This document shows, one piece after another, positions 1 through 6,302 of a DNA stretch of 6,516 nucleotides. Location: positions 1 through 6,516 of the forward strand of contig WRER01000045.1 of the NCBI GenBank assembly GCA_009779205.1, in the 5' to 3' direction. Each line of letters opens with the position of its first letter. The first letter of the stretch is position 1. The stretch comes from Methanobacteriota archaeon (lineage in GTDB: Archaea > Halobacteriota > Methanomicrobia > Methanomicrobiales > Methanospirillaceae). The translations under genes were made by a program, and so were the position numbers. The notes beneath the pieces are model-generated. The model had not been told where the DNA came from. It was given only the letters and a program-made list of their open reading frames with translations, and ran no database searches.

Positions 1-1
1 A

Positions 2-277
2 ACAAATACATACTCAGGGTTGTCAGAACAAGCCCCTCCAACACCACTTGAAGAGCGAAAAGCGCGATGGGAAGCAGTTATTCCATCCCTCAAAGATGAT
101 CAGCAGATCATTTACCAGGCAGTGCTTGATGAGGATGGGATGATGGCACAGAGTGATATCGTCGAAAAAACCGGTCTTTCAAAGTCTAATGTCAGCAGAA
201 CGCTTGATATTCTGGAAAGTATGGGACTTGTCGAGAGACGGCGAAGAGGCATGGGCAACATAATTATGTTGAAATGA
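2..277 (+). CDS. C-terminal wHTH part of a membrane-associated transcriptional regulator (COG2512 type), 5' end outside window
   Basis: The reading frame is open to the left edge. A TTG at 20-22 could be read as a start, but codons before it are also open (TNTYSG), so I treat this as the tail of a longer gene. The visible 91 residues comprise a charged linker (PLEERKARWEAVIPSL) and then a winged helix: a first helix around DDQQIIYQAVL, a QSDIVEKTGLSKSNVSR helix-turn-helix, and an ILESMGLVERRRRGMGN wing ending in IIMLK. This matches the C-terminal wHTH of archaeal COG2512/DUF7343 proteins, which carry an N-terminal exported or membrane part followed by this DNA-binding tail. The membrane part itself is not visible, so that architecture is inferred. 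The stop lies 31 nt before the start of the next small gene, suggesting one transcript. Its targets are unknown; autoregulation of this pair is possible. Confidence 0.75.
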   Translation, partial: TNTYSGLSEQAPPTPLEERKARWEAVIPSLKDDQQIIYQAVLDEDGMMAQSDIVEKTGLSKSNVSRTLDILESMGLVERRRRGMGNIIMLK

Positions 278-295
278 GGAATGCCACACATACAT

Positions 296-300
296 GGAGG
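296..300 (+). promoter_or_regulatory. Shine-Dalgarno GGAGG deciding the start at 309
   Basis: GGAGG sits 8 nt before ATG 309 and overlaps the alternative ATG at 294, so it favours the shorter 91-residue product. Confidence 0.6.
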
Positions 301-308
301 AAATAAAA

Positions 309-584
309 ATGAATAGACCAGGAATTGTGATGATCTTTCTCATACTTTTGTTGATCAGTACTGGTCTTGTCGCAGCGGCTAATTTCATCATGAATCAGCA
401 CTACTCATTTGACAGGCAAGGAACATTAATAGAGGAGTATAATCAGCTTCTCCACGAAAATGGAGTGGTAGGGCTGAATAATCTAACATATATGGTTAAT
501 TCAGGACTTGTACTCAGCTTTAATCGACCGATTCAAAGCCATGGACTTGTGCGTCCCGCGAATCATTCTTATTTCCTAGTATAA
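309..584 (+). CDS. Small predicted exported or membrane-anchored protein, 91 aa, function unknown
   Basis: I chose the ATG at 309 because GGAGG (296-300) lies 8 nt ahead of it. The in-frame ATG at 294 overlaps that ribosome-binding site and would add only five residues. Residues 5-24 form a hydrophobic stretch (GIVMIFLILLLISTGLVAAA) after a short basic N-terminus, so it is either a signal peptide (possible cleavage near VAA) or a single membrane anchor with the rest outside. The remaining roughly 65 residues are polar, with no cysteine pair or motif that I recognise. A short GVVGLNNLTYMVNSGL segment is the most ordered-looking part. It follows the regulator gene by 31 nt with its own strong Shine-Dalgarno, so co-transcription is likely. 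It could be an accessory or sensor partner of that regulator, but this is inference from position only. Confidence 0.6.
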   Translation: MNRPGIVMIFLILLLISTGLVAAANFIMNQHYSFDRQGTLIEEYNQLLHENGVVGLNNLTYMVNSGLVLSFNRPIQSHGLVRPANHSYFLV

Positions 585-585
585 T
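577..585 (+). promoter_or_regulatory. Candidate archaeal TATA box for a leaderless HD-hydrolase transcript
   Basis: TAGTATAAT lies 21-29 nt before ATG 606, the spacing expected if transcription begins at or within a few nt of the start codon. No Shine-Dalgarno precedes ATG 606 (the leader is T-rich), which agrees with leaderless translation. The box overlaps the stop codon of the upstream small gene. Confidence 0.4.
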
Positions 586-605
586 TCAAATGTATTTTTT
601 CATTC

Positions 606-1826
606 ATGCAAGAAAAATATCACGCATTTTATCAGCACCTTGCAACATTATCTATGGATTCTGATACGCATCTTTCTTCGCACGCTTGCCTAGATTCTGA
701 ATATATGCGTATATTTCACAAGTTCACTGAAGAAGGTGTGATCAGACCTCCATATGCCAGAGATACAGACCGCATTTTAAATTCAATGGCATACACACGC
801 TATAGTGATAAAACACAGGTCTTTTTTCTCGTTGATCACATACACATCACTCACCGAGCTTTGCATGTACAGATGGTAGCAAGGGTTGCACGAACCATTG
901 GACGTGCACTGTCACTTAATAATGATCTCATCGAAGCCATCTCTCTTGGACATGATATAGGCCATCCTCCATTTGGACATGAAGGAGAGACAATTCTGAA
1001 TGCACTGGCGAAAAAGGTGGGATTGCAAGGATTTACTCATAGTACGCAGAGCTATCGCTGGCTTGAGGTTATTGAGGATCGTGATCTGACGCTCCAGGTT
1101 CTTGATGGGATTCTATCACATAATGGAGAGGAACATGTGTACGAACTGATCCCAGATCGGAAGCTCTCGGTGAGCACGGTTCTTGAAAAGTACGAGAAGG
1201 CACTCCTCAGAATAGATTGCTTTCCATCAACATATGAAGGATGTGTCGTGCGGTTGGCAGATAGTATCGCTTATGTTGGGCGTGATCTGATAGATGCACT
1301 GAATGTAAACCTGCTGGCAAGAGAGGATCTTATACATTTTCCGGAATTGTGCAGCAAGATGCTTGGAATAGAAGACATCTGGGCGGAACGCGATAAAGTG
1401 GAACGGAGGACGGTAGATCTATTAGTCAAAGATGTACTGTGTGCCAGTTACAATCAAAAAGAGATCCGTTTCTCAGAAGAAGGTCAAGCGTTTTTACGCG
1501 CATTTAAGGAGTTTAATTTCTACTCCATATGCCGATCTCCCATACTCGCAGTGAATCAGAAGCGAATGGAGAGATTATTTTCAGATCTGTATGAATATTA
1601 TCTTGATGATCTTGAGCATGAACGTACAAATTCCGCTATCTTTACTGACTTTTTGGATAGCAATTCGACTTCACTGCGATATAAAGAGCTAACCTCTCCT
1701 GAGCAGATAGTTATTGATTTTCTGGCAGGAATGACAGATAGATATTTTGAAGCACGGTGTAAAGAGATTGTTCTTCCCACTCGCGTGGAACATTTTTCAA
1801 AAAAAAGTTGTTTTTTGGAGAAATAA
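606..1826 (+). CDS. HD-domain deoxynucleoside triphosphate triphosphohydrolase (dGTPase family)
   Basis: The protein has 406 residues. The N-terminal half carries the dGTPase signature: TDRILNSMAYTRYSDKTQVF (residues 54-73), then the metal-binding HD set of H87 (in HVQMVARVARTIGRAL), H116-D117 (in LGHDIGHPPFGHEGE) and D219 (in RLADSIAYVGRDLIDAL). All four ligands are present, so catalysis is expected. Family members cleave dGTP or other dNTPs into the nucleoside and tripolyphosphate in the cytoplasm, usually as oligomers with dNTP allosteric sites, and so set dNTP pools. Some bacterial relatives act against phages. The length fits the shorter archaeal/bacterial class, well below E. coli Dgt (505 aa). 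Substrate preference cannot be read from sequence. ATG 606 is chosen for its TATA-like box upstream; M17 (ATG 654) is an alternative but also lacks a ribosome-binding site. The gene converges on the HPS-RraA gene with 20 nt between stops. Confidence 0.88.
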   Translation: MQEKYHAFYQHLATLSMDSDTHLSSHACLDSEYMRIFHKFTEEGVIRPPYARDTDRILNSMAYTRYSDKTQVFFLVDHIHITHRALHVQMVARVARTIGRALSLNNDLIEAISLGHDIGHPPFGHEGETILNALAKKVGLQGFTHSTQSYRWLEVIEDRDLTLQVLDGILSHNGEEHVYELIPDRKLSVSTVLEKYEKALLRIDCFPSTYEGCVVRLADSIAYVGRDLIDALNVNLLAREDLIHFPELCSKMLGIEDIWAERDKVERRTVDLLVKDVLCASYNQKEIRFSEEGQAFLRAFKEFNFYSICRSPILAVNQKRMERLFSDLYEYYLDDLEHERTNSAIFTDFLDSNSTSLRYKELTSPEQIVIDFLAGMTDRYFEARCKEIVLPTRVEHFSKKSCFLEK

Positions 1827-1842
1827 AAAAAGGATTTCTTTT
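1799..1842. terminator. A/T tracts between convergent genes, possible bidirectional U-tract terminator
   Basis: Reading leftward from the - strand gene, the transcript would meet T7 (A run 1825-1831) and T8 (A run 1799-1806) soon after its stop. Archaeal RNA polymerase commonly terminates at such U tracts. Rightward, T6 at 1811-1816 falls just before the hydrolase stop, and weaker T-rich stretches follow (1836-1842). A CAAAAAA/TTTTTTG inverted repeat (1798-1804 / 1811-1817, 6-nt loop) joins two of the tracts. Termination is inferred from base composition only, and the leftward direction is better supported. Confidence 0.4.
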
Positions 1843-1846
1843 GGTG

Positions 1847-3133
1847 CTATTGCTTTTCCCACCTAAGAAGATTCATAACTTCTGCGAGACCTTTTCCACG
1901 CTTTATTTCTTCTCTGACTCTGTCTTCCATCTTTTGAACCTCAAGAGCTCGACGTGCTACTTCATATGCTCGTTCCTGTGGCACAACGACTACTCCATTT
2001 TCGTCAGCAATAATCCAGTCCCCGGCACGCACAGTCTGCCCACAACACTGTATCTCAGCGTTGATCTCCCCAAATCCTTTTGGTTCGCCAGCATTTGGGC
2101 AAGTTCCTCTCGCCCATAGCGGATACTTCATGATTCTGATGTCATCGACATCCCGAACAGAGCCATCAATGATTACACCTGCGATACCACGATTGATTGC
2201 AGAAAGGGTTGCCAATTCTCCCCATGGTGCAATATGTGTTCCTCCATCATTGTTAATGACAAGGACATCCCCTGGATTTGCATGTTCGATGGCTTGCACC
2301 GGCTTTGCCCAGTCTCCTGCAAAGGTCTGAACAGTAATTGCCCGTCCTGCTGCCCGGATATTGTTTCCACATATGGATGTAATCCCAATCATGGAACCTT
2401 TTCTGTGCATGGCATCAGTGATACGTGGTGTTGCAAGCGTTGTGAATATCTCACGAATTTCATCTTCGCGTGTATTTGTGGTTGGTGTTACCAAAGATGG
2501 ATCATCAATTGCAGATCTGATACGCGCAGTTGCCTCTGTTACATCTGATGAACGAGTAATCCATCCTCCAACAATGACGATGGATGCACCTGCACTCACT
2601 GCAAAAGCAGCGTTTTCGGCGTCCAATCCTCCTGCAATGGCAAGTGGGATATCAATCTCTGATGCAATAGATTTGATGAGATCAAGGGATGATTTTCCTA
2701 TCATCTGCTGATCAATACCGACGTGAGCATTAATGATATGAACTCCAAGTTGCTGAAGTTCTTTGCTCCGAATAACAGGATCAGGCACATTTATGAGATC
2801 AGCCATGAGCCGGACTCCATATTTGTGGGCTGCTCGAAGAGCATCGCTTATGACTGCATCATCAGCAGTTGCAAGAATGCAGATAATTGATGCACCAGAT
2901 TTTGCAGCCATCTCTACTTCCATCGCTCCAGTGTCTGCTATTTTCATGTCTGCGACGATTGGAATATCTGGAAAGCGTTGTTTTATTTCATTTACTGCAC
3001 GCATTCCCTCACTTTTAATGAGAGGAGTTCCTATCTCAAGCCAGTCTGCACCACCTGCGAGAGACTCAGTTGCAATTGCAATGGCACGGTCTGTTTCCAC
3101 GAGATCAAGAGCAACTTGGAGATATGGTTTCAT
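1847..3133 (-). CDS. Bifunctional 3-hexulose-6-phosphate synthase / RraA-like (HMG-aldolase superfamily) fusion
   Basis: This 428-residue protein has two domains. Residues 1 to about 215 are a TIM barrel of the orotidine-monophosphate-decarboxylase superfamily, HPS type: D10, E33 (EIGTPLIKSEG), the D62-x-K64-x-x-D67 triad in ADMKIADTG, H137 (AHVGID), and phosphate-binding glycines in AGGLD (168-169) and VGGW (189-190). HPS joins formaldehyde to ribulose 5-phosphate or runs in reverse. In methanogens the reverse reaction supplies pentose phosphate, with formaldehyde captured on tetrahydromethanopterin. Residues about 222-428 are an RraA-like domain with WGELATLSA (304-312) and DGSVRD (323-328). 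R327-D328 correspond to the Arg-Asp pair used by metal-dependent HMG/CHA aldolases and oxaloacetate decarboxylases. Despite the RraA name, RNase E inhibition is unlikely here; the true substrate is unknown. Both active sites look intact. No Shine-Dalgarno precedes the ATG, and a TATA-like element is correctly placed for a leaderless mRNA. Confidence 0.92.
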   Translation of the reverse strand: MKPYLQVALDLVETDRAIAIATESLAGGADWLEIGTPLIKSEGMRAVNEIKQRFPDIPIVADMKIADTGAMEVEMAAKSGASIICILATADDAVISDALRAAHKYGVRLMADLINVPDPVIRSKELQQLGVHIINAHVGIDQQMIGKSSLDLIKSIASEIDIPLAIAGGLDAENAAFAVSAGASIVIVGGWITRSSDVTEATARIRSAIDDPSLVTPTTNTREDEIREIFTTLATPRITDAMHRKGSMIGITSICGNNIRAAGRAITVQTFAGDWAKPVQAIEHANPGDVLVINNDGGTHIAPWGELATLSAINRGIAGVIIDGSVRDVDDIRIMKYPLWARGTCPNAGEPKGFGEINAEIQCCGQTVRAGDWIIADENGVVVVPQERAYEVARRALEVQKMEDRVREEIKRGKGLAEVMNLLRWEKQ

Positions 3134-3151
3134 AGAAGTATAAGGAGGGGG

Positions 3152-3163
3152 TATAAGCTTAAA
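3152..3163 (-). promoter_or_regulatory. Candidate TATA box for the HPS-RraA gene
   Basis: On the - strand TTTAAGCTTATA lies 19-30 nt before the ATG, preceded by a purine-rich AAAAAAC stretch that could act as the TFB recognition element. The leader between it and the ATG is pyrimidine-rich with no Shine-Dalgarno, consistent with a leaderless transcript. Confidence 0.45.
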
Positions 3164-3215
3164 GTTTTTTTCTTGCAGTGGGCGATAATGAGATTACAGG
3201 CAAGTTTGGCTATGA

Positions 3216-3377
3216 GGAGAATCTACTACAACGACTAAATGGTTGAAAGTGATATGCCAACGTGACGACAAAATATATGAGCGTGGAAAAGCAGTTTCCG
3301 ATGAAGAGTTTGAAGCAACTAGTATCGAAAGAATTGAACCGTTGAGTGAATGGAACTACATCTTAAAATGTGCATGA
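3216..3377 (+). pseudogene. Relic of an ISAzo13-type transposase, C-terminal end only
   Basis: The frame is open from 3216 (after a TGA at 3213-3215) to the TGA at 3375-3377, about 53 codons with no plausible start. The translation contains STTTTKWLKVICQRDDKIYERG, then KAVSDEEFEATSIERIEP, then SEWNYIL near the end. This spacing fits the C-terminus of ISAzo13-family (Rhodopirellula-type DDE) transposases: an STTTKTGL-like segment, a D-x-x-x-Y-x-x-G-x-x-V-[ST]-D-x-E stretch, and a terminal EWNYTI-like motif. The family assignment is from memory of these motifs, with no search run. The upstream catalytic domain is gone and the preceding 45 nt read in no good frame, so the copy is dead. It marks a past insertion between the HPS-RraA gene and the transporter. 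Confidence 0.6.
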
Positions 3378-3524
3378 TTTCGCAAATTATTATTGAACAA
3401 TTCCAGAGAATCCTACGAACCGGACTCGAAATATAATTTCATCAAATAAGACAGATCATAAAAGACATAGCGGAGTAATTCTTCCTTAATTTGACGATAT
3501 TGGATGAAAAAATCGTTGTACCAT
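3378..3524. other. Non-coding remnant between transposase relic and transporter
   Basis: Together with 3134-3215 and the relic, this makes a 402-bp stretch without an intact gene. I see no RNA gene, no sizeable repeat and no convincing protein remnant in this part. It probably contains the 3' flank of the former insertion sequence, but I could not find its terminal inverted repeat. An AT-rich element (CGAAATATAATTT around 3427-3439) is a possible promoter for the next gene. Confidence 0.4.
3431..3438 (+). promoter_or_regulatory. Possible TATA box for the transporter gene
   Basis: ATATAATT preceded by the purine-rich CGAA resembles an archaeal TFB-recognition/TATA pair. It is about 100 nt before the transporter ATG, which would give a leader of roughly 75 nt and so fits a gene that uses a Shine-Dalgarno. 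This is weak evidence from sequence resemblance alone. Confidence 0.25.
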
Positions 3525-3535
3525 GAGGTGCTCTT

Positions 3536-4849
3536 ATGAAAATATCTGGCATGCTTAGCAAGGAAAATTCAAAGAACGTGTTTATTGGGAAGGAAAGTTT
3601 TCTTCTACTGATTCCGATTATGATTCTCGGATTCATACCCAGCATAAATCAGCTTTTTGTAGACATCTTATTATCTGGGTTAGGAAGTGATATTCTCAAC
3701 ATCGCCGGCCAAATCGAATGGTTCGACCTGATAAATGAAACAATAGTCGCTTTTTTGATAACGCCAATCTATTTTATTCTGAATAAAGCACTCAGAAACA
3801 AAGAAGAGATGAAAGAACGTATAGGCAATACATTCCTACTCGGATTTTTGCTGTATTCCATATTTTCCGTTTGTGTATTTCTGTATGCAAATTCAATCTC
3901 GGCTTACATGAATGCCCCTGCCGAGAGCGTCCAATATTTACAGTTGGAAACAATCGCTTTCATCATTGGATTCGTGTTTTCGTATATCTATGTGGTTTTG
4001 GTCGTTCACGGAAAATGGAAATATTTCGTTCCGCTGATTGTGATTAAAGTTGCGATGACGATTACCGGAAATATGGTATTGATTCCGGATTACGAGGTTC
4101 TTGGTGTTGCTTACACAAACATTATCAGCAATTCCATAATGGCAGTTGTGGCTTTGGTGCTGTTGCATAAAGAAAAGCTGCTTGCAAAGCCTAAATGGTG
4201 CAAGGAAACATTAAAAGAGTGGGGAAGAGTTGGGATGTTCTCCGGCGGGGAGATATTCCTCAATAACATTATTTACATGATTATCGTTGTCAAAATGATT
4301 AATGATGTCTCATCTGCCGGAAATTATTGGCTTGCCAATAACTTCATTTGGGGATGGCTGTTGATACCAATTGCAGCTTTGAGCGAGATTGTGCGAAGAG
4401 ATTACGAAGCTGGTTATCTTCGTGTACGCAAATATCTTTTTTTCGTTTTGTTAGTAATCTGCGCATGGTTGATTTCAATTCCACTATGGGACAACATGTT
4501 TGAGAACGTTATTGCCGCACCTGACCCGCAAGCGATTCTAAACATCGTGTATCTGGCACTGCCCTTTTACATGGTATACGCAATCAACACAATATTCAGC
4601 AGCATATTTATCGCTACGGGAAAAACGATTTATAACTTCCTGGTATCCATTATCGTCAACATCGGCTACTACGGAATTGTCTACGGTCTCTACCTTGCCG
4701 GATATTTCGATCCAACTGTCGAGTTCATCATCATGATGTTTGGGTTTGGAATGGTCGTGTGTGCAATAGTGAGTATCATCTTGTACCTGTACTCCCGAAA
4801 TAAAATCATCGGCAATCTCCGAGAAGAAGTGAGGGGTGAGTGCATATGA
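3536..4849 (+). CDS. MATE-family (MOP superfamily) membrane transporter
   Basis: The protein has 437 residues with about 12 hydrophobic helices at roughly 20-38, 64-83, 97-118, 135-157, 162-183, 187-210, 235-254, 267-285, 298-318, 334-357, 365-388 and 396-419. The two six-helix halves look alike: the first has NQLFVDILLSGLG, then a helix, then ILNKALRNKEE; the second has NNIIYMIIVVKMI, then a helix, then EIVRRDYEAGY. This is the MATE layout, a Na+- or H+-coupled antiporter exporting drugs or metabolites across the cytoplasmic membrane. It is divergent; the substrate and coupling ion cannot be assigned, and a polysaccharide-flippase-like role within the MOP superfamily is an alternative. ATG 3536 has a ribosome-binding site GAGGTG (3525-3530) 5 nt upstream. 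Its stop overlaps a second start (ATGA, 4846-4849), so it was once the first gene of an operon. It stands between transposase and rhuM relics, which suggests acquisition by transfer. Confidence 0.8.
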   Translation: MKISGMLSKENSKNVFIGKESFLLLIPIMILGFIPSINQLFVDILLSGLGSDILNIAGQIEWFDLINETIVAFLITPIYFILNKALRNKEEMKERIGNTFLLGFLLYSIFSVCVFLYANSISAYMNAPAESVQYLQLETIAFIIGFVFSYIYVVLVVHGKWKYFVPLIVIKVAMTITGNMVLIPDYEVLGVAYTNIISNSIMAVVALVLLHKEKLLAKPKWCKETLKEWGRVGMFSGGEIFLNNIIYMIIVVKMINDVSSAGNYWLANNFIWGWLLIPIAALSEIVRRDYEAGYLRVRKYLFFVLLVICAWLISIPLWDNMFENVIAAPDPQAILNIVYLALPFYMVYAINTIFSSIFIATGKTIYNFLVSIIVNIGYYGIVYGLYLAGYFDPTVEFIIMMFGFGMVVCAIVSIILYLYSRNKIIGNLREEVRGECI

Positions 4850-4934
4850 ACGGTGTTGATGGTAGGCGAGTGTCGTACTTATCTGTAATTCCAGCCACTT
4901 TTCTTACCACTAGTACGCAGTGTCCTCAAAAAAT
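4846..4934 (+). pseudogene. Start of a translationally coupled second cistron, truncated
   Basis: An ATG at 4846 overlaps the transporter stop as ATGA and has a ribosome-binding site (GAGGGGTGAG, 4831-4840) 5 nt upstream, the usual sign of a coupled downstream gene. Its frame reads MNGVDGRRVSYLSVIPATFL and stays open to a stop at 5068-5070, but beyond about 4935 it merely runs antisense to rhuM. I therefore infer that only the first 20-30 codons survive, with the rest replaced by the rhuM fragment. The breakpoint is not precisely visible and the lost gene cannot be identified. It could instead be a real short peptide of up to 74 codons, though its antisense part has no independent coding look. 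Confidence 0.35.
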
Positions 4935-5359
4935 TTACAAAATTGTTGAATATAGGCGTTTGAGTTTCAAGCGTTCATCATCTAAAACAAAGCCTTTTGT
5001 TATAAATTCCCTAAGTACCTTTGTTGCCCATTGCCGAAAGCGTGTGGCTTTAAGGGAGTTGACACGATAGCCGACAGAAATGATGGCGTCAAGGCTATAA
5101 AATTTGGTTTCTTTGGTCTGTGTTTTGTCAGTCATAGCCCCGTGGTGAGTGGTTATTTCCAAAATGGAAACAACCACTTCTTCATCAAGTTCACCACTTT
5201 CAAAGATATCAGATGCTTGCTGATTGCTGGAACACCAACGCCAAACAACTCGCTCATCGATTTTTGAGTCAGCCAGATTGATTCGTCTTTTACGAGTACG
5301 TTTATTTCGTTCTCATCATCCAACTTGTAAAGCTGATATTGCAAATTGTTCTTGTCCAT
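4935..5359 (-). pseudogene. rhuM: rhuM-family (virulence RhuM, PF13310) pseudogene: frameshifted and truncated
   Basis: The first frame starts at ATG 5359 and gives NEINVLVKDESIWLTQ, then MSELFGVGVPAISKHL, typical of the RhuM N-terminus with its HTH-like segment. Near 5205-5214 the homologous frame switches: in the next frame the DNA reads DIFESGELDEEVVVSILEIT, then THHGAMTDKTQTKETKFYSL, then DAIISVGYRVNSLKATRFRQ and WATKVLREFITKGFVLDDER, all diagnostic RhuM sequence. The original frame stops at 5153. Homology ends after DDERLK, and a stop follows at 4935-4937. About 130 codons remain of a family normally near 330-345 residues, so the C-terminal two thirds are missing. RhuM proteins are widespread on mobile DNA and in methanogens; their molecular function is not established. 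The fragment lies 71 nt downstream of hisF on the same strand. Confidence 0.85.
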
Positions 5360-5390
5360 AAACCAACCTTTTGCTTTGCAACTTTGGTTT
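5360..5390. repeat. Inverted repeat at the rhuM start
   Basis: AAACCAA (5360-5366) and TTGGTTT (5384-5390) form a 7-bp inverted repeat with a 17-nt loop, directly ahead of the rhuM ATG on the - strand. It would pair with the weak ribosome-binding site AAGGTTGG. It could be a hairpin or chance; the downstream gene is dead, so any function is doubtful. Confidence 0.3.
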
Positions 5391-5430
5391 TTCCATCTAT
5401 GGGCTTTTGTGTACCTTTCGGCAAGGTTGT

Positions 5431-6288
5431 TTACAATCGTACATTAATTCCGCGTTCTTGTAAGTACCTTTTCACATCTCCAACTGTATACGTGCCATAA
5501 TGAAATACTGACGCAGCAAGACAGGCATCTGCATGACCTTTTGTAAATCCATCATAAAAGTGTTCGAGTGTTCCAACACCACCAGATGCAATAATCGGAA
5601 TACGTACTGAATCTGCAACTGTTTTTGTAATTGCAAGGTCAAAGCCGTCTTTTTCCCCATCTGTTTCCATGCTGGTAAGTAAGATCTCACCTGCTCCTCG
5701 TGCCTCGACTTCTTTTGCCCACCACACAGCATCTATGCCTGTAAGGGTGCTGCCCCCATATATCACAACCTCATACCAGCACTCTGTTCCATCTGGCAGC
5801 ATAATTGGTGTTGGCTTTGAGGATATCGGCACCAGTGTTTCTTTTGACAGAGTATCGGGTGCTATTTCTGCATCTATGTCATGTCTTCTTTTAACATCAA
5901 TTGCAGCAACGATGCACTGGTTCCCAAAAATATCTGCACCTTTTGTGTATAATTCAGGATCCTTGACGCCCCCTGTATTGATTGAGACCTTATCAGCCCC
6001 TGCACGAAGCAGATCGGTAATATCGCTGACAGCATTAATCCCCCCCCCAACAGTAAGCGGCAGAAACAGTTCATCAGCAGCTCTTCCAATCACACTCAAT
6101 AGAGCGCTTCTTTTCTCTTTTGATGCAGTGATGTCAAGAAAAACAACCTCATCTGCTCCTTGTTCATTATATGCAGCAGCTCTCTCCACCGGATCTCCTG
6201 CATCTTTTAAACCAACAAATTTTGTGCCTTTTACGACGCGTCCGTCTTTTATATCCAAGCAGGGGATGATGCGTTTTGTCAATGACAT
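5431..6288 (-). CDS. hisF: Imidazole glycerol phosphate synthase, cyclase subunit HisF
   Basis: HisF is the cyclase half of IGP synthase. It takes ammonia produced by HisH and converts PRFAR into imidazole glycerol phosphate (histidine pathway) and AICAR (purine pathway) in the cytoplasm. The catalytic aspartates are D12 ([13 protein letters not shown]) and D131 (AAIDVKRR). Phosphate-binding loops are GGGI (81-84) with INTGG (104-107), and ASGGVG (234-239). [17 protein letters not shown] (195-211) is the family signature. The protein has 285 residues, against about 253 in Thermotoga. The excess is an insertion of about 33 residues at roughly 137-169, between D131 and the WYEVVIYGG strand. No other his genes are visible here, so hisF stands apart from a his operon. 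The start ATG 6288 has no Shine-Dalgarno, but the conserved [13 protein letters not shown]-terminus fixes it. Nine consecutive G on the coding strand encode the GGG motif. Confidence 0.96.
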   Translation of the reverse strand: MSLTKRIIPCLDIKDGRVVKGTKFVGLKDAGDPVERAAAYNEQGADEVVFLDITASKEKRSALLSVIGRAADELFLPLTVGGGINAVSDITDLLRAGADKVSINTGGVKDPELYTKGADIFGNQCIVAAIDVKRRHDIDAEIAPDTLSKETLVPISSKPTPIMLPDGTECWYEVVIYGGSTLTGIDAVWWAKEVEARGAGEILLTSMETDGEKDGFDLAITKTVADSVRIPIIASGGVGTLEHFYDGFTKGHADACLAASVFHYGTYTVGDVKRYLQERGINVRL

Positions 6289-6302
6289 GTTGCATTAGAT
6301 TA

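Noticed and set aside
606..1826. dNTP hydrolase as part of an antiphage defence system
   Set aside because: dGTPase-type enzymes can act in defence, but here it is a lone housekeeping-like gene with no defence partner. The nearby rhuM fragment is dead and separated by other genes.
1808..3143. Several + strand open frames of 85-130 codons across this stretch
   Set aside because: They are antisense to the HPS-RraA fusion gene. None has a ribosome-binding site or domain, and the fusion explains the region fully.
4840..5070. A 76-codon + strand frame starting with GTG at 4840
   Set aside because: Only its first codons (from ATG 4846) have translation signals. The rest is antisense to the rhuM relic, so I recorded just the truncated start.
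5669..6298. A 209-codon open frame on the + strand
   Set aside because: It lies wholly antisense to hisF, whose catalytic motifs are all intact. Its translation is Ser/Pro/Ala-rich with no recognisable domain.
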